Of a DNA stretch of 64,000 nt, positions 28,484 through 37,154 are shown in pieces. The stretch comes from Aquipseudomonas alcaligenes. GTDB taxonomy: Bacteria > Pseudomonadota > Gammaproteobacteria > Pseudomonadales > Pseudomonadaceae. The first letter of the stretch is position 1. Every line of letters begins with the position of its first letter. A program made the translations under genes and the position numbers. The stretch covers positions 1 through 64,000 of the forward strand of contig NZ_FTNW01000008.1 in assembly GCF_900156545.1 (NCBI RefSeq), read 5' to 3'. A model generated the notes under the pieces. It saw only the letters and a program-made list of their open reading frames with translations, made no database searches and had not been told where the DNA came from.

Positions 28484-29509
28484 ATGCGCCTGTCCGCCCG
28501 CCTGTTTGCCCTCTGCCTCCCGCTGTTCAGCCTGCCGGCCCTGGCCGCGCCGGTCAGCGGCCTCTATCAGGTGCGCGAGGCGGTGACCAGCCAGCAGCCG
28601 GAAGAGCGCAGCGCCGCGCTCAACCGTGCCCTGGAAACCCTGGTGCTGCGCCTGACCGGTGACGCCAAGGCGCTGCAGAGCCCGGCGCTGGAAGGGGTGC
28701 GCCAGGACCCGCAGCAACTGGTCAGCCAGTATGTCTACGAGGGCGAGACCCTGGTGGTGGACTTCGATCCGCTGACCACCGAGAACAAGCTGCGCCAGGC
28801 CGGTCTGCCGCTGTGGGGCGCCAACCGCCCGGCGATCCTGACCTGGTGGCTGAACAGCAGTGCCGAGGGCGCCAGCCTGGTCGGCGATGGTCAGGAAGCC
28901 GCCGCGCCGCTGCAACAGGCCGCCCAGCACCGTGGCCTGCCGCTGCGCCTGCCGCTGGCCGACCTGCAGGAGCAGCTGGTCGCCACGCCGGAAAGCCTCG
29001 GTGCCACGCAACCGGACGCGCTGCGTGAGCCTTCCGAGCGCTATGCCGCCGATGCGCTGCTGGCCGTGCAGGCCCGTGAGGATGGCGGCCAGTGGCAGGC
29101 CGAGTGGCGTCTGTGGCTGGGCGATGCGCGCGAGCAGGGCAAGGCCCAGGGCGCCGATCAGCAAGCCCTGGCCGATGCCGTGTTGCTGGCCGTGAGCGAG
29201 CGCCTGGCGCCGCGCTTCCTGGTCAAGCCGGGCGCCGCCAGTGCGCTGACCCTGGAAGTTCAAGGCGCCAACCTTGGCCGTTTTGCCGAACTGGAGCGTC
29301 TGCTCGAACCCTTTGCCGCGCGCCTGCTGCGCGCCAGCGGCGATCTGCTGGTGTGGCAGGTCAACGCCAGCGCCGAGCAGCTGCGTGCCCAGCTGGCGCT
29401 GGCCGGTCTGCAGGAAGTGCCGGCCGATGCCGCCCCACTGGATGCCGGCGGCAACTCGCAGGCCACCCCCGCGGCGGCACCGGCCAACCTGATGCGTTTC
29501 CGCTGGTAA
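28484..29509 (+). CDS. Secreted DUF2066 protein
   Basis: This 341-residue protein has a signal peptide (MRLSARLFALCLPLFSLPALAA). The body is Ala/Gln-rich, with conserved YQVREAVTSQQPEERS and WWLNSSAEG motifs typical of DUF2066, and it ends in a low-complexity Ala/Pro tail. The order purM / DUF2066 / PerM-type permease / hda is conserved in pseudomonads. The function is unknown; it is probably periplasmic. Confidence 0.87.
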   Translation: MRLSARLFALCLPLFSLPALAAPVSGLYQVREAVTSQQPEERSAALNRALETLVLRLTGDAKALQSPALEGVRQDPQQLVSQYVYEGETLVVDFDPLTTENKLRQAGLPLWGANRPAILTWWLNSSAEGASLVGDGQEAAAPLQQAAQHRGLPLRLPLADLQEQLVATPESLGATQPDALREPSERYAADALLAVQAREDGGQWQAEWRLWLGDAREQGKAQGADQQALADAVLLAVSERLAPRFLVKPGAASALTLEVQGANLGRFAELERLLEPFAARLLRASGDLLVWQVNASAEQLRAQLALAGLQEVPADAAPLDAGGNSQATPAAAPANLMRFRW

Positions 29510-29539
29510 ATCCCCCTCAATAGCGACGGAGTGCCTGAG

Positions 29540-30634
29540 ATGACCGATTCGCGCCGCTGGCTGTGGCTGGCCGGAGTGTTTCTGTGTGGCTGGCTGATCT
29601 ACCTGCTGACCCCCATCCTGTCACCCTTCCTGGTGGCCATGCTGCTGGCATACATGGGCGATCCGATTGTGGATCGCCTGGAGAAGCGCGGCCTGTCGCG
29701 GACCTGGGGCGTGGTCATCGTCTTTGCGCTGTTCAGCCTGCTGTTGCTGATCATGCTGCTGGTGCTGATCCCCATGCTCGGTCGCCAGTTGGTGCGTCTC
29801 TACGAGCTGGCGCCACAGGGCCTCGACTGGGCGCAGCACCAGGCACTGCCCTGGGTGCAGGCGCAGCTCGGCCTGGCCGAGGGCTTCTGGCGCTTCGATC
29901 AGCTCAAGCAGGCGCTGTCCGGGCATCTGGGCAAAACCACCGACATCGTCAGCGGACTGCTGGCCCAGGCCACCGCCTCGAGCCTGGCGCTGCTCGGCTG
30001 GCTGGGCAACCTGCTGCTGATCCCGGTCGTGGCCTTCTACCTGCTGCGCGACTGGGACCTGATGCTGGCCAAGCTGCAGAACCTGCTGCCGCGCGCCCGC
30101 GAAGGGCTGGTGGTGCGCCTGGTCGGTGAGTGTCATGAGGTGCTCGGTGCCTTCATGCGCGGCCAGCTGCTGGTGATGCTGGCGCTGGCCGGCATCTACT
30201 CGGTCGGCCTGATGGTGGTGGGGCTGGAGCTGGGCCTGTTGATCGGCCTGCTCGCCGGCCTGGCCAGCATCGTGCCCTACATGGGCTTCATCGTCGGCTT
30301 CGGCGCCGCGGTGGTCGCCGCGTTGTTCCAGTACAGCGGCTTCGAACTCTACCCGCTGATCGGCATCGCCGTGGTGTTCGGCATCGGCCAGTTGCTCGAA
30401 GGCATGCTGCTCACGCCCATGCTGGTCGGCGATCGCATCGGCCTGCACCCTGTAGCCGTGATATTCGCCATCCTCGCCGGCGGCCAGCTGTTTGGCTTCA
30501 CCGGCGTGCTGCTGGCACTGCCGGTGGCCGCGGTAATCATGGTTTTGCTGCGCCATGCTCATGATTTCTATAAACTTTCCGCCCTTTACGGAGAGTCTTC
30601 CGGCGATTCGCAAGAACCGCCGTCCAGTGCATGA
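29540..30634 (+). CDS. AI-2E / PerM-family membrane transporter
   Basis: This 364-residue inner-membrane protein has about seven to eight helices, the AI-2E transporter fold. Conserved features are TPILSPFLVAMLLAYMGDPIVDRLEKR (only TPILSPFLVAML quoted as motif), YLLRDWDLML and VGDRIGLHPVAVIFAILAGG. The substrate is not deducible; E. coli PerM has no proven role in AI-2 export. The ATG at 29540 is used (GGAG upstream) rather than an in-frame GTG nine bases earlier. It overlaps hda by ATGA. Confidence 0.9.
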   Translation: MTDSRRWLWLAGVFLCGWLIYLLTPILSPFLVAMLLAYMGDPIVDRLEKRGLSRTWGVVIVFALFSLLLLIMLLVLIPMLGRQLVRLYELAPQGLDWAQHQALPWVQAQLGLAEGFWRFDQLKQALSGHLGKTTDIVSGLLAQATASSLALLGWLGNLLLIPVVAFYLLRDWDLMLAKLQNLLPRAREGLVVRLVGECHEVLGAFMRGQLLVMLALAGIYSVGLMVVGLELGLLIGLLAGLASIVPYMGFIVGFGAAVVAALFQYSGFELYPLIGIAVVFGIGQLLEGMLLTPMLVGDRIGLHPVAVIFAILAGGQLFGFTGVLLALPVAAVIMVLLRHAHDFYKLSALYGESSGDSQEPPSSA

Positions 30635-31335
30635 AACCAGTTCAGCTGCCCCTGGGCGTGCGTCTGCGTGACGACGCCACCTTCGCCAACTACTACCCCG
30701 GTGCCAACGCGGCGGCCCTCGGCTATGTCGAGCGCCTGTGCGAGGCCGATGCCGGCTGGACCGAGAGTCTGATCTACCTCTGGGGTAGTGACGGCGTGGG
30801 CCGCAGCCACCTGCTGCAGGCGGCCTGTCTGCGTTTCGAGCAGCGTGGCGAGGCGGCGGTCTATCTGCCGTTGGCCGAGGTGGCCGAGTATGGCCCCGAG
30901 CTGCTCGATGGCCTGGACCAGTCCGAGCTGGTCTGCCTGGATGACCTGGATGCGGTGTCTGGCCGTGCGGACTGGGAAGAGGCGCTGTTCCACCTGTTCA
31001 ATCGCCTGCGCGATTCCGGTCGGCGTCTGTTGCTGGCGGCCACCGCCTCACCGCGCGAGTTGCCGGTTCAGCTGCCTGACCTGCAGTCGCGCCTGACCCT
31101 GGCTCTGGTGTTCCAGCTGCACGCGCTGTCCGACGAGGACAAGCTACGCGCACTGCAGCTGCGCGCCTCGCGCCGCGGCCTGCACCTCACCGATGAGGTC
31201 GGCCGCTTCATCCTCACCCGCGGCGAGCGCAGCATGAGCGCGCTGTTCGAGCTGCTCGAGCGCCTCGATCAGGCTTCGCTGCAGGCGCAGCGCAAGCTGA
31301 CCATTCCCTTCCTCAAGGAAACCCTGGGCTGGTAA
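30631..31335 (+). CDS. hda: DnaA regulatory inactivator Hda
   Basis: Hda promotes hydrolysis of DnaA-bound ATP together with the DNA-loaded beta clamp, preventing re-initiation. The 234 residues have an N-terminal clamp-binding peptide (QLPLGVRLRD) and a DnaA-like AAA+ fold. The Walker-A-like loop GSDGVGRSHLL lacks the usual Lys. A Walker B (LVCLDDLDAV) and the arginine-finger region near SRLTLALVFQL follow. A hairpin AACCCTGGGC / GCCCAGGGTT overlapping the stop (31320-31346) may terminate transcription. Confidence 0.95.
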   Translation: MKPVQLPLGVRLRDDATFANYYPGANAAALGYVERLCEADAGWTESLIYLWGSDGVGRSHLLQAACLRFEQRGEAAVYLPLAEVAEYGPELLDGLDQSELVCLDDLDAVSGRADWEEALFHLFNRLRDSGRRLLLAATASPRELPVQLPDLQSRLTLALVFQLHALSDEDKLRALQLRASRRGLHLTDEVGRFILTRGERSMSALFELLERLDQASLQAQRKLTIPFLKETLGW

Positions 31336-31354
31336 GGCCCAGGGTTGTCCTTTC

Positions 31355-31762
31355 TCACTCGCCCGCCAGCTTGCGGTCGTACTGGAACTTCCAGCGCACA
31401 TAGAGCAGCGCGCTGCAGAACAGGCCGAGGCTGATCACCGTCTCCAGCGCGCCGAACAGGGCACGGGCCGGGTCGATGGCGGCCAGCACGCCCTGGATGA
31501 AGTAGATATTCACCACGAAGCAGGCCCAGGCGTGCGCGCGGGCGTTGCCCAGTAGCAGGCCGGGGGCGAGCAGCAGCAGCGGCAGCAGCTGGATGCTGAG
31601 GACGACCCAGATGCGCGCGCCGTGCAGGTCGGCGAAGGCCAGGTTCCACACCAGCAGCAGGATCAGCAGGGCGAAGAAGCTGAACAGGGCGAGGGCGCGG
31701 CTGACTTTCAGGCGCGGGGCCAGCCATTCCAGGCTTGGCAGGGGCTTGGGCGTTTTAGCCAC
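31355..31762 (-). CDS. DUF2069 membrane protein
   Basis: This 135-residue protein has four hydrophobic helices (about 22-42, 49-70, 76-95, 102-122), typical for DUF2069. No catalytic motif is visible. It overlaps the end of the wrbA-like gene by eight bases and is the last of an arsC-wrbA-DUF2069 minus-strand unit. Confidence 0.88.
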   Translation of the reverse strand: MAKTPKPLPSLEWLAPRLKVSRALALFSFFALLILLLVWNLAFADLHGARIWVVLSIQLLPLLLLAPGLLLGNARAHAWACFVVNIYFIQGVLAAIDPARALFGALETVISLGLFCSALLYVRWKFQYDRKLAGE

Positions 31763-32360
31763 GAGAGGTCTCCAGTTGCTTTGCGGTACTCGCTAGGCGC
31801 TGGCCGAGGGCGCGGCACAGGGCGATTTCGTGTTCGTCGAGCTTGCGTTTGCCATCGGCGCCGGCATGGTGGCTGGGGCCATAGGGTGTGCCGCCGCCGC
31901 GGGCTTCCAGCAGGGCGCCTTCGCTGTAGGGCAGGCCGGTGATCAGCATGCCGTGGTGCAGCAGCGGCAGCATCATTGACAGCAGAGTGCTCTCCTGGCC
32001 GCCGTGCAGGCTGGAGGTGGAGGTGAACACGCCGGCCGGCTTGCCGACCAGCTCGCCGGTCAGCCACAGGCTGCTGGTGCCGTCGATGAAGTACTTGAGT
32101 GGCGCGGCCATGTTGCCGAAGCGGGTCGGGCTGCCCAGGGCCAGGCCGGCGCAGTGGCGCAGGTCATCCAGTTCGGCGTACAGCGCACCCTCCTCGGGAA
32201 TGGCCGGTGCGCTCGCCTCGCACTCGCTGGAAACCGCCGGCACGGTGCGTAGGCGCGCTTCGAGTCCGGCCATCTCCACGCCGCGGGCGATCTGTTTGGC
32301 CATCTCGGCGGTGGCGCCGTGGCGGCTGTAATACAGCACCAGGATATAGGGCGCGCTCAT
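31755..32360 (-). CDS. wrbA: NAD(P)H:quinone oxidoreductase, WrbA family
   Basis: This flavodoxin-fold FMN enzyme reduces quinones by two electrons, protecting against redox cycling. The 201 residues begin MSAPYILVLYYSRHGATAEM, whose YYSRHGAT is the FMN phosphate loop. SPTRFGNMAAPLKYF and STSSLHGGQESTLLSM are WrbA hallmarks. The ATG overlaps the stop of the arsC-like gene (ATGA), and an open frame further upstream belongs to that overlap, not to a longer protein. Confidence 0.93.
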   Translation of the reverse strand: MSAPYILVLYYSRHGATAEMAKQIARGVEMAGLEARLRTVPAVSSECEASAPAIPEEGALYAELDDLRHCAGLALGSPTRFGNMAAPLKYFIDGTSSLWLTGELVGKPAGVFTSTSSLHGGQESTLLSMMLPLLHHGMLITGLPYSEGALLEARGGGTPYGPSHHAGADGKRKLDEHEIALCRALGQRLASTAKQLETSRG

Positions 32361-32710
32361 GCCAGCAGCTCCAGGACCTTTTCCGGCGGCCGACCGATCA
32401 CCGCGCGCTCGCCCGCAACCAGGATAGGGCGCTCGATCAGTTTGGGATGGGCGACCATGGCGGCGAGCAGTTGCTCGTCGCTCAGGCTGCTGTCGGCCAG
32501 GCCGAGCGCCTTGTATTCGTCCTCGCCGCTGCGCAGCAGTTCGCGCGGGGCGATGCCGAGTTTGCCTAGCAGGGTGCGCAGCTCCTCGGCGCTGGGCGGG
32601 GTTTCCAGGTAGCGCACCACGGTCGGGGCCAGGCCTCGTGCTTCGAGCAGCTCCAGGGCGCCGCGGGACTTGGAGCAGCGCGGGTTGTGGTAGAGGGTCA
32701 GGTCGGTCAT
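32357..32710 (-). CDS. arsC: ArsC-family reductase (glutaredoxin-dependent type)
   Basis: A 117-residue protein with the thioredoxin-like ArsC fold. It has the catalytic cysteine in HNPRCSKSRGAL (Cys12) and RPILVAGERAVIGRPPEKV near the end. It is closer in appearance to the E. coli YfgD/YffB-type stand-alone reductases than to plasmid ars-operon ArsC, and no arsR or arsB neighbours exist, so arsenate may not be its main substrate. It is the first gene of the arsC-wrbA-DUF2069 unit. Confidence 0.9.
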   Translation of the reverse strand: MTDLTLYHNPRCSKSRGALELLEARGLAPTVVRYLETPPSAEELRTLLGKLGIAPRELLRSGEDEYKALGLADSSLSDEQLLAAMVAHPKLIERPILVAGERAVIGRPPEKVLELLA

Positions 32711-32781
32711 TGGCAGTGCCCATTGGCGAATGAGGGCGCTATTCTAGCCGTCTAGAGGACATTACGGGCTAAGGAGTGGGG

Positions 32782-33999
32782 ATGCGACAGCGGCTGGATG
32801 ATCTGGTGGAGTTCTGGCGTTTCCTGCTGCAGCGTTTCTTCGCCGACCGTGCCATCAACAGCGCCGCGGCGCTGACCTACACCACGCTGTTCGCCGTGGT
32901 GCCGGTGATGACCGTGACCTTCGCCATGCTCTCGGCCGTGCCGGCTTTCCAGGATACCGGTGAGCAGATCCAGAGCTTTATTTTCCGCAACTTCGTGCCG
33001 TCCTCGGGCGAGACGGTGCAGCAATACCTGCGTGACTTCACTACCCAGGCGCGACACCTGACCTGGGTCGGCGTGGCACTACTGGCGGTCACTGCCTTCT
33101 TCATGCTGGTGACCATCGAGAAGACCTTCAATGCCATCTGGCGTGTGCGCCAGCCGCGCCGCGGGATTTCCAGCTTCCTGCTGTACTGGGCGATCCTCAG
33201 CCTGGGTCCGCTGTTGCTGGGGGCGGGTTTCGCCGTGACCACCTACATCACCTCGCTGTCGCTGCTCTCCGGGCCGGATGCGCTGATCGGCGCCAAGACC
33301 CTGTTGGCCTTCGCGCCGCTGCTGTTCAGCACGGCGGCGTTCACTCTGATCTACTCGGCGGTGCCCAACGCCCGGGTGCCGCTGCGTCATGCGCTGACCG
33401 GCGGGTTGTTCGCGGCGGTGCTGGTGGAAGTGGCCAAGGCGATGTTCGGTCTGTTTGTCAGCCTGTTTCCCGGCTACCAGCTGATCTATGGGGCCTTCGC
33501 CACGGTGCCGCTGTTTCTGCTGTGGATCTACCTGTCCTGGCTGATCGTGCTGTTCGGTGCCGAGTTGGTGTGCAACCTGTCGTCATCGCGTACCTGGCGC
33601 CGGCGTGCGTTGCCGCGCCTGCTGGTGCTGCTCGGCGTGCTGCGGGTGTTCCACGACAGCCAGCAGCGTGGCCTGGCGGTACGCCATGCCGACGTGCAGC
33701 GCGAAGGCTGGCCGCTGCCGGAGGACGAGTGGGAGGAGCTGCTCGACTTCCTCGAGCGCGAGCAGTTGATCTGCCGCGCCAGTGGTGGCGGCTGGGTACT
33801 GTGCCGTGATCTCGAGCACTACAGCCTGCATCGTTTACTCGGCCACAGCCCCTGGCCGTTGCCACGCCCGACCCAACTGCCGGAGCAGCTGGACGAGGCC
33901 TGGTATCCCGCGTTGCGGCGTGCCCTGGACATGCTGCATGAGGAGCAGGCGGCGCTGTTCGAGGGCAGCTTGGCGCAATGGCTGCACGCCAGAGACTGA
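32782..33999 (+). CDS. YihY/BrkB-family inner-membrane protein
   Basis: A 405-residue protein with six transmembrane helices in the first about 270 residues and a cytoplasmic winged-helix-like tail of about 130 residues. The signature INSAAALTYTTLFAVVPVM and the segment YAFATVPLFLLWIYLSWLIVL (here GAFATVPLFLLWIYLSW) are typical. Older annotations call it ribonuclease BN, which is incorrect for this family. The ATG at 32782 is preferred because AAGGAG lies five bases before it; a GTG at 32776 overlaps that motif. Confidence 0.9.
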   Translation: MRQRLDDLVEFWRFLLQRFFADRAINSAAALTYTTLFAVVPVMTVTFAMLSAVPAFQDTGEQIQSFIFRNFVPSSGETVQQYLRDFTTQARHLTWVGVALLAVTAFFMLVTIEKTFNAIWRVRQPRRGISSFLLYWAILSLGPLLLGAGFAVTTYITSLSLLSGPDALIGAKTLLAFAPLLFSTAAFTLIYSAVPNARVPLRHALTGGLFAAVLVEVAKAMFGLFVSLFPGYQLIYGAFATVPLFLLWIYLSWLIVLFGAELVCNLSSSRTWRRRALPRLLVLLGVLRVFHDSQQRGLAVRHADVQREGWPLPEDEWEELLDFLEREQLICRASGGGWVLCRDLEHYSLHRLLGHSPWPLPRPTQLPEQLDEAWYPALRRALDMLHEEQAALFEGSLAQWLHARD

Positions 34000-34180
34000 A
34001 GGCTTGCCAGATGTGACGAAAAAAGTCAGTTTAGGGCGAGGTGCAGTCCGTCGCATGGGGCTGCCTAGGCGCTAAGGCGCAACATTTCCGGCCATGGAAG
34101 GGCTGGCACGCTTCTGGCAATCAACCAGCGAAATGCTGGCAGACTGCCGGCGGCCTGAACGGATCAGGGATGTCGAGTGG

Positions 34181-34372
34181 ATGAGCAGTAGCAAGAACAA
34201 GATAGTGCCGTTGCAGCCGCGGGATTCCGAGGAAGCCCTGGAGCGGCTCAATCGCATTACCGGCCTGCGTTTCGCACGCTGGCCGGAGTCGCTGGCTGCT
34301 CTGGCGCGTCAGGCCGCCGAAGAGAGTGAGCCAGCCAAGCCCGGCAGCGTGGTGCGTTTCGGCGTTTTCTGA
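34181..34372 (+). CDS. Small conserved hypothetical protein
   Basis: 63 residues from the ATG at 34181 (MSSSKNKIVPLQPRDSEEAL); an upstream in-frame ATG at 34094 would make it 92. It has a helical middle (LERLNRITGLRFARWPESL) and no cysteines or membrane segment. No family is recognised. Codon use matches the surrounding genes, so I consider it real, but the start is uncertain. Confidence 0.6.
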   Translation: MSSSKNKIVPLQPRDSEEALERLNRITGLRFARWPESLAALARQAAEESEPAKPGSVVRFGVF

Positions 34373-34383
34373 GGCGCCAAAAA

Positions 34384-34412
34384 ACAAAACCCCCGCCGGG
34401 GCGGGGGTGGGG
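34384..34412 (-). terminator. Terminator of the 130-aa minus-strand gene
   Basis: Stem ACCCCCGC / GCGGGGGT (34389-34408), followed on the minus strand by a T-rich run (complement of AAAAAACAAAA). Confidence 0.75.
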
Positions 34413-34427
34413 AAAGAGCCGGAAGAC

Positions 34428-34820
34428 TCAGGCCATGGCCTGGCGGGAGGCGCTGTCCTGGATCTCCACGGCTTGCACGAACAGTTCTTCGACGATCAGG
34501 GTTTGTGCCGGCACCGCCGAGCGCAGGCGTATCTGCATGTCTTCGATCTTCTGCTTCAGGGGCAGACGAGCGATGCCGGACAACATCACCTTGCTGTGCG
34601 CATTGACCTTGCCGTGATCGACCGCCACTTCGCGCACCTGGCTGCCATCGCGGTAGCGCACCATTAGCGACACCGGCAGATTCGCCAGCCCCGGCAGATG
34701 CAGCCAGACCGCCACGTTGTACTCGCCAATGCGCCCTTCGTAGGGTGTCACGCTCAGACGCGCGCTGTTGACGATGCTGGCAGGTACAGGGCCGATCAGC
34801 TTGTCGTTGGCTTGGGTCAT
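34428..34820 (-). CDS. Conserved hypothetical protein, unknown function
   Basis: 130 residues from the ATG at 34820, chosen for GGAG six bases upstream; an ATG 21 bases earlier has none. It is a beta-rich soluble protein without cysteines, signal peptide or membrane helix, with motifs YEGRIGEYNVAVWLHLPG and HSKVMLSGIARLPLKQKIED. I do not recognise the family. It is monocistronic with its own terminator. Confidence 0.7.
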   Translation of the reverse strand: MTQANDKLIGPVPASIVNSARLSVTPYEGRIGEYNVAVWLHLPGLANLPVSLMVRYRDGSQVREVAVDHGKVNAHSKVMLSGIARLPLKQKIEDMQIRLRSAVPAQTLIVEELFVQAVEIQDSASRQAMA

Positions 34821-34941
34821 GAAGGCTCCGGCAGAACTCATTGGTATAGGAATGGCGCGATTATAGGGGTGGGCTGCGCCGGCAATCTGTGCGCTGAGCC
34901 TTTTTCGGCTGAGACTTCCGTCGCAGAACCTGTCTCAGGGT

Positions 34942-36351
34942 TCAAGCCAGGCGCAGCGGGTGGCGGACCACTTCCGAGGTGCCGAGGTTGGCGGCGGGCA
35001 GGGGCAATACGGCCTGATTGTTGACGTTGGCCAGTTGCAGCCAGATGTTCTCGCCTTCGACGAACTGTCCGCAGGGCAACCACAGGCCGTGGTGCCATCC
35101 GGCTCCCGGCTCGGGCGTGCTCTGCAGCACGCCGGGGTGGGTCTGGGCGCTGGGGGCGCGGCGCAGCCAGGCGGCGCGTGGCAGTCCCTTGAGATAGCGC
35201 AGGCCGAGGTACAGCCCCTCCTGGTTGAGGTGGCGCCAGCGCACCAGGGCCAGGGTCGGCGTACCGCTGTGCGGCATGACCAGGATCAGCTGGCCGACCG
35301 GCAGTTGCGTGGCCTGGTCGCGGTGGCACAGCAGGCGTGCGCCACCGGCGCTGGCATCGAGCATCTGCGCGGTGCAGCTGCTCGGGCGTTTCTCCAGTAG
35401 CTGCGCATGGATGGCGGTGAGGCCGATCACCAGCCTGCAGTCGGCGCTGAAGTCGGCGCGCGGGTGGCGGCGTTGCTGGCGTCCCAGCCAGTGCTGGCGT
35501 ACCCGCTCGAGCAACTCGCGCTCGCGCGCACTCTGCAGCGGCGCGGGTTCGTGCAGGGCTACCAGCAGGGCGCCCAGCTCCAGGCGCCGCAGGTACTCGG
35601 CGCTGCCTTTGGCTTCGCCATCGTAGGGCAGGCATGGTAGCGCCTGGCTGAGGTCGATCAGCGGTCCTTCCTGCTCTTCCTCGTCGTCCCAGGGCAGCAA
35701 GCGCGCCAGCTCGGCCAGGGGGGTGAGGGCGCCGAACAGTACTGCACATTCGCCCTCGGCCATGTGGAAGGGGTTGCTCAGCGCCAGTATCAACATCTGT
35801 TGGTAGAGGCCGCGCAGCGTACCGGCAGGTGCCGGCTGGAAGGGGGCGGCCACGTGTTCATCGAGGCAGCCCTGATGCTCGCCTATCCAGTACAGCAGGT
35901 GGCTGTCGCTCCACAGCGAGGCTGACGGTTCCAGATACAGCTGGTAGTGGCGCAGCAGGCTCTGGGCCAGGAAGTGTTCGGCCATGTACAGGCACCAGGC
36001 CAGGTGCGGACGCGATGGCTGACGGCCCTGGAGGATCTGCAGCAACAGACGCTTGAAGCCCGCAGCCAGCTCGTCACAAAGATGCACGAACAACGGCGAC
36101 GGCGCGCTGCCATCGCGCAGGGCGCTGCTGTAGTGGCGGTACTCCTCGCACAGGCTTTGCAGGGCGCGCTGTCTTTCCAGTAAGGTCATGGCGCTGCGGT
36201 TCAGACGAAACAGCAGCCTCAGCACCTGTTGCAGGCCCTCCTCGCGAGGCTGCAGGCGTGCTTCGGCCAGCGCAGCATTGAGGTCGGTCAGCGGCGGGGA
36301 GTCCTCGTCGAGAATATCCGGCACTTCCAGATGCAGGGCATCCAGCGTCAT
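34942..36351 (-). CDS. PilZ-domain protein (predicted c-di-GMP receptor)
   Basis: 469 residues. The N-terminal 320 residues are mostly alpha-helical, with no known domain recognised (HLCDELAAGFKRLLLQILQG, SNPFHMAEGECAVLFGAL). A PilZ domain follows with RRHPR (the RxxxR motif) and DASAGG (the DxSxxG motif), both intact and predicted to bind c-di-GMP, then about 60 further residues. The ATG at 36351 is taken as the start; the open frame continues upstream only across the neighbouring thioredoxin-like gene. It is divergent from that gene by 30 bases. Confidence 0.82.
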   Translation of the reverse strand: MTLDALHLEVPDILDEDSPPLTDLNAALAEARLQPREEGLQQVLRLLFRLNRSAMTLLERQRALQSLCEEYRHYSSALRDGSAPSPLFVHLCDELAAGFKRLLLQILQGRQPSRPHLAWCLYMAEHFLAQSLLRHYQLYLEPSASLWSDSHLLYWIGEHQGCLDEHVAAPFQPAPAGTLRGLYQQMLILALSNPFHMAEGECAVLFGALTPLAELARLLPWDDEEEQEGPLIDLSQALPCLPYDGEAKGSAEYLRRLELGALLVALHEPAPLQSARERELLERVRQHWLGRQQRRHPRADFSADCRLVIGLTAIHAQLLEKRPSSCTAQMLDASAGGARLLCHRDQATQLPVGQLILVMPHSGTPTLALVRWRHLNQEGLYLGLRYLKGLPRAAWLRRAPSAQTHPGVLQSTPEPGAGWHHGLWLPCGQFVEGENIWLQLANVNNQAVLPLPAANLGTSEVVRHPLRLA

Positions 36352-36381
36352 ACCAACCCCGCGAACACGAGGAGCGATTGC

Positions 36382-36849
36382 ATGGGAAGACCACTCCAGA
36401 TGGTAATAGGTGTGATTGCCGGGCTTCTGCTGGCCGGCTGCGCCGACGACTGGGGCGTCGATCAGCATGGACGAAAGGTACCGGCTGAACAACTGGATGG
36501 CCAGTGGTTGGTGATCAATTACTGGGCCGAGTGGTGCGGCCCCTGCCGCACCGAGATTCCCCAGCTCAATCGCCTCGAAGCGGAGCTGGGAGGTAATGGG
36601 GCGAGGGTGATCGGGGTCAATTTCGACGGAGTGCAGGGCGATAAGCTGGCACAGGTGACCGACGCCTTCGATATCCGCTTCACCGTGTTGGCACAGGACC
36701 CGGCCGCGCGCCTGCAGCTGCCGCGCAATGATGTGCTGCCGGTCACCTATATCATCGATGCCGATGGCAGGCTGCGCGAGCGTCTGGTCGGCGAACAGAC
36801 GGCCGCGGGCCTGCAGGCGCGGCTGGCCCACTGGCGGGCCCAGGAGTAA
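36382..36849 (+). CDS. Thioredoxin-like (TlpA-type) lipoprotein
   Basis: 155 residues. It has a lipoprotein signal with lipobox LAGC, then a TlpA/thioredoxin fold with active site WCGPC (AEWCGPCRTEIPQLNRLE) and the cis-proline loop VLPVTYIID. It is probably a membrane-anchored periplasmic reductase or disulfide carrier. GAGGAG lies seven bases before the ATG at 36382. It is followed five bases later by the acylphosphatase gene. Confidence 0.9.
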   Translation: MGRPLQMVIGVIAGLLLAGCADDWGVDQHGRKVPAEQLDGQWLVINYWAEWCGPCRTEIPQLNRLEAELGGNGARVIGVNFDGVQGDKLAQVTDAFDIRFTVLAQDPAARLQLPRNDVLPVTYIIDADGRLRERLVGEQTAAGLQARLAHWRAQE

Positions 36850-36854
36850 CGACG

Positions 36855-37127
36855 ATGCAGATCTGCCTACACGGTTTTGTCAGTGGCAAGGTGCAGGGCG
36901 TGAGCTTTCGCCAGTGCACGCAGGATGAGGCCGAGCGTCTCGATCTGAACGGCTGGGTGCGCAACCTGGCCGATGGCCGGGTCGAGGTGCTGGTCGAGGG
37001 TGAAGAGTCGGCGGTGCGTGAGCTGGAGGTCTGGCTGGGGCGAGGTCCCGAGCGCGCTCGGGTCGATGCGCTGGTGCTGGAACAGCAGCCGGTGCAGGGC
37101 GTCACCGGCTTCGTCGTACGGCGCTAG
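36855..37127 (+). CDS. acyP: Acylphosphatase
   Basis: A 90-residue enzyme that hydrolyses acyl phosphates such as carbamoyl phosphate. The phosphate loop is GKVQGVSFRQ with the catalytic Arg, and the catalytic Asn is in LDLNGWVRNLADGRVEVL. The second conserved block is VEGEESAVRELE. It is complete and normal in length, co-transcribed with the thioredoxin-like gene. Confidence 0.95.
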   Translation: MQICLHGFVSGKVQGVSFRQCTQDEAERLDLNGWVRNLADGRVEVLVEGEESAVRELEVWLGRGPERARVDALVLEQQPVQGVTGFVVRR

Positions 37128-37154
37128 AGCGCTCCGGTCCTGCCCAGCACTGGC

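Noticed and set aside
32357..32710. Arsenic-resistance operon
   Set aside because: Only a single ArsC-like reductase is present, without arsR, arsB or arsH neighbours.
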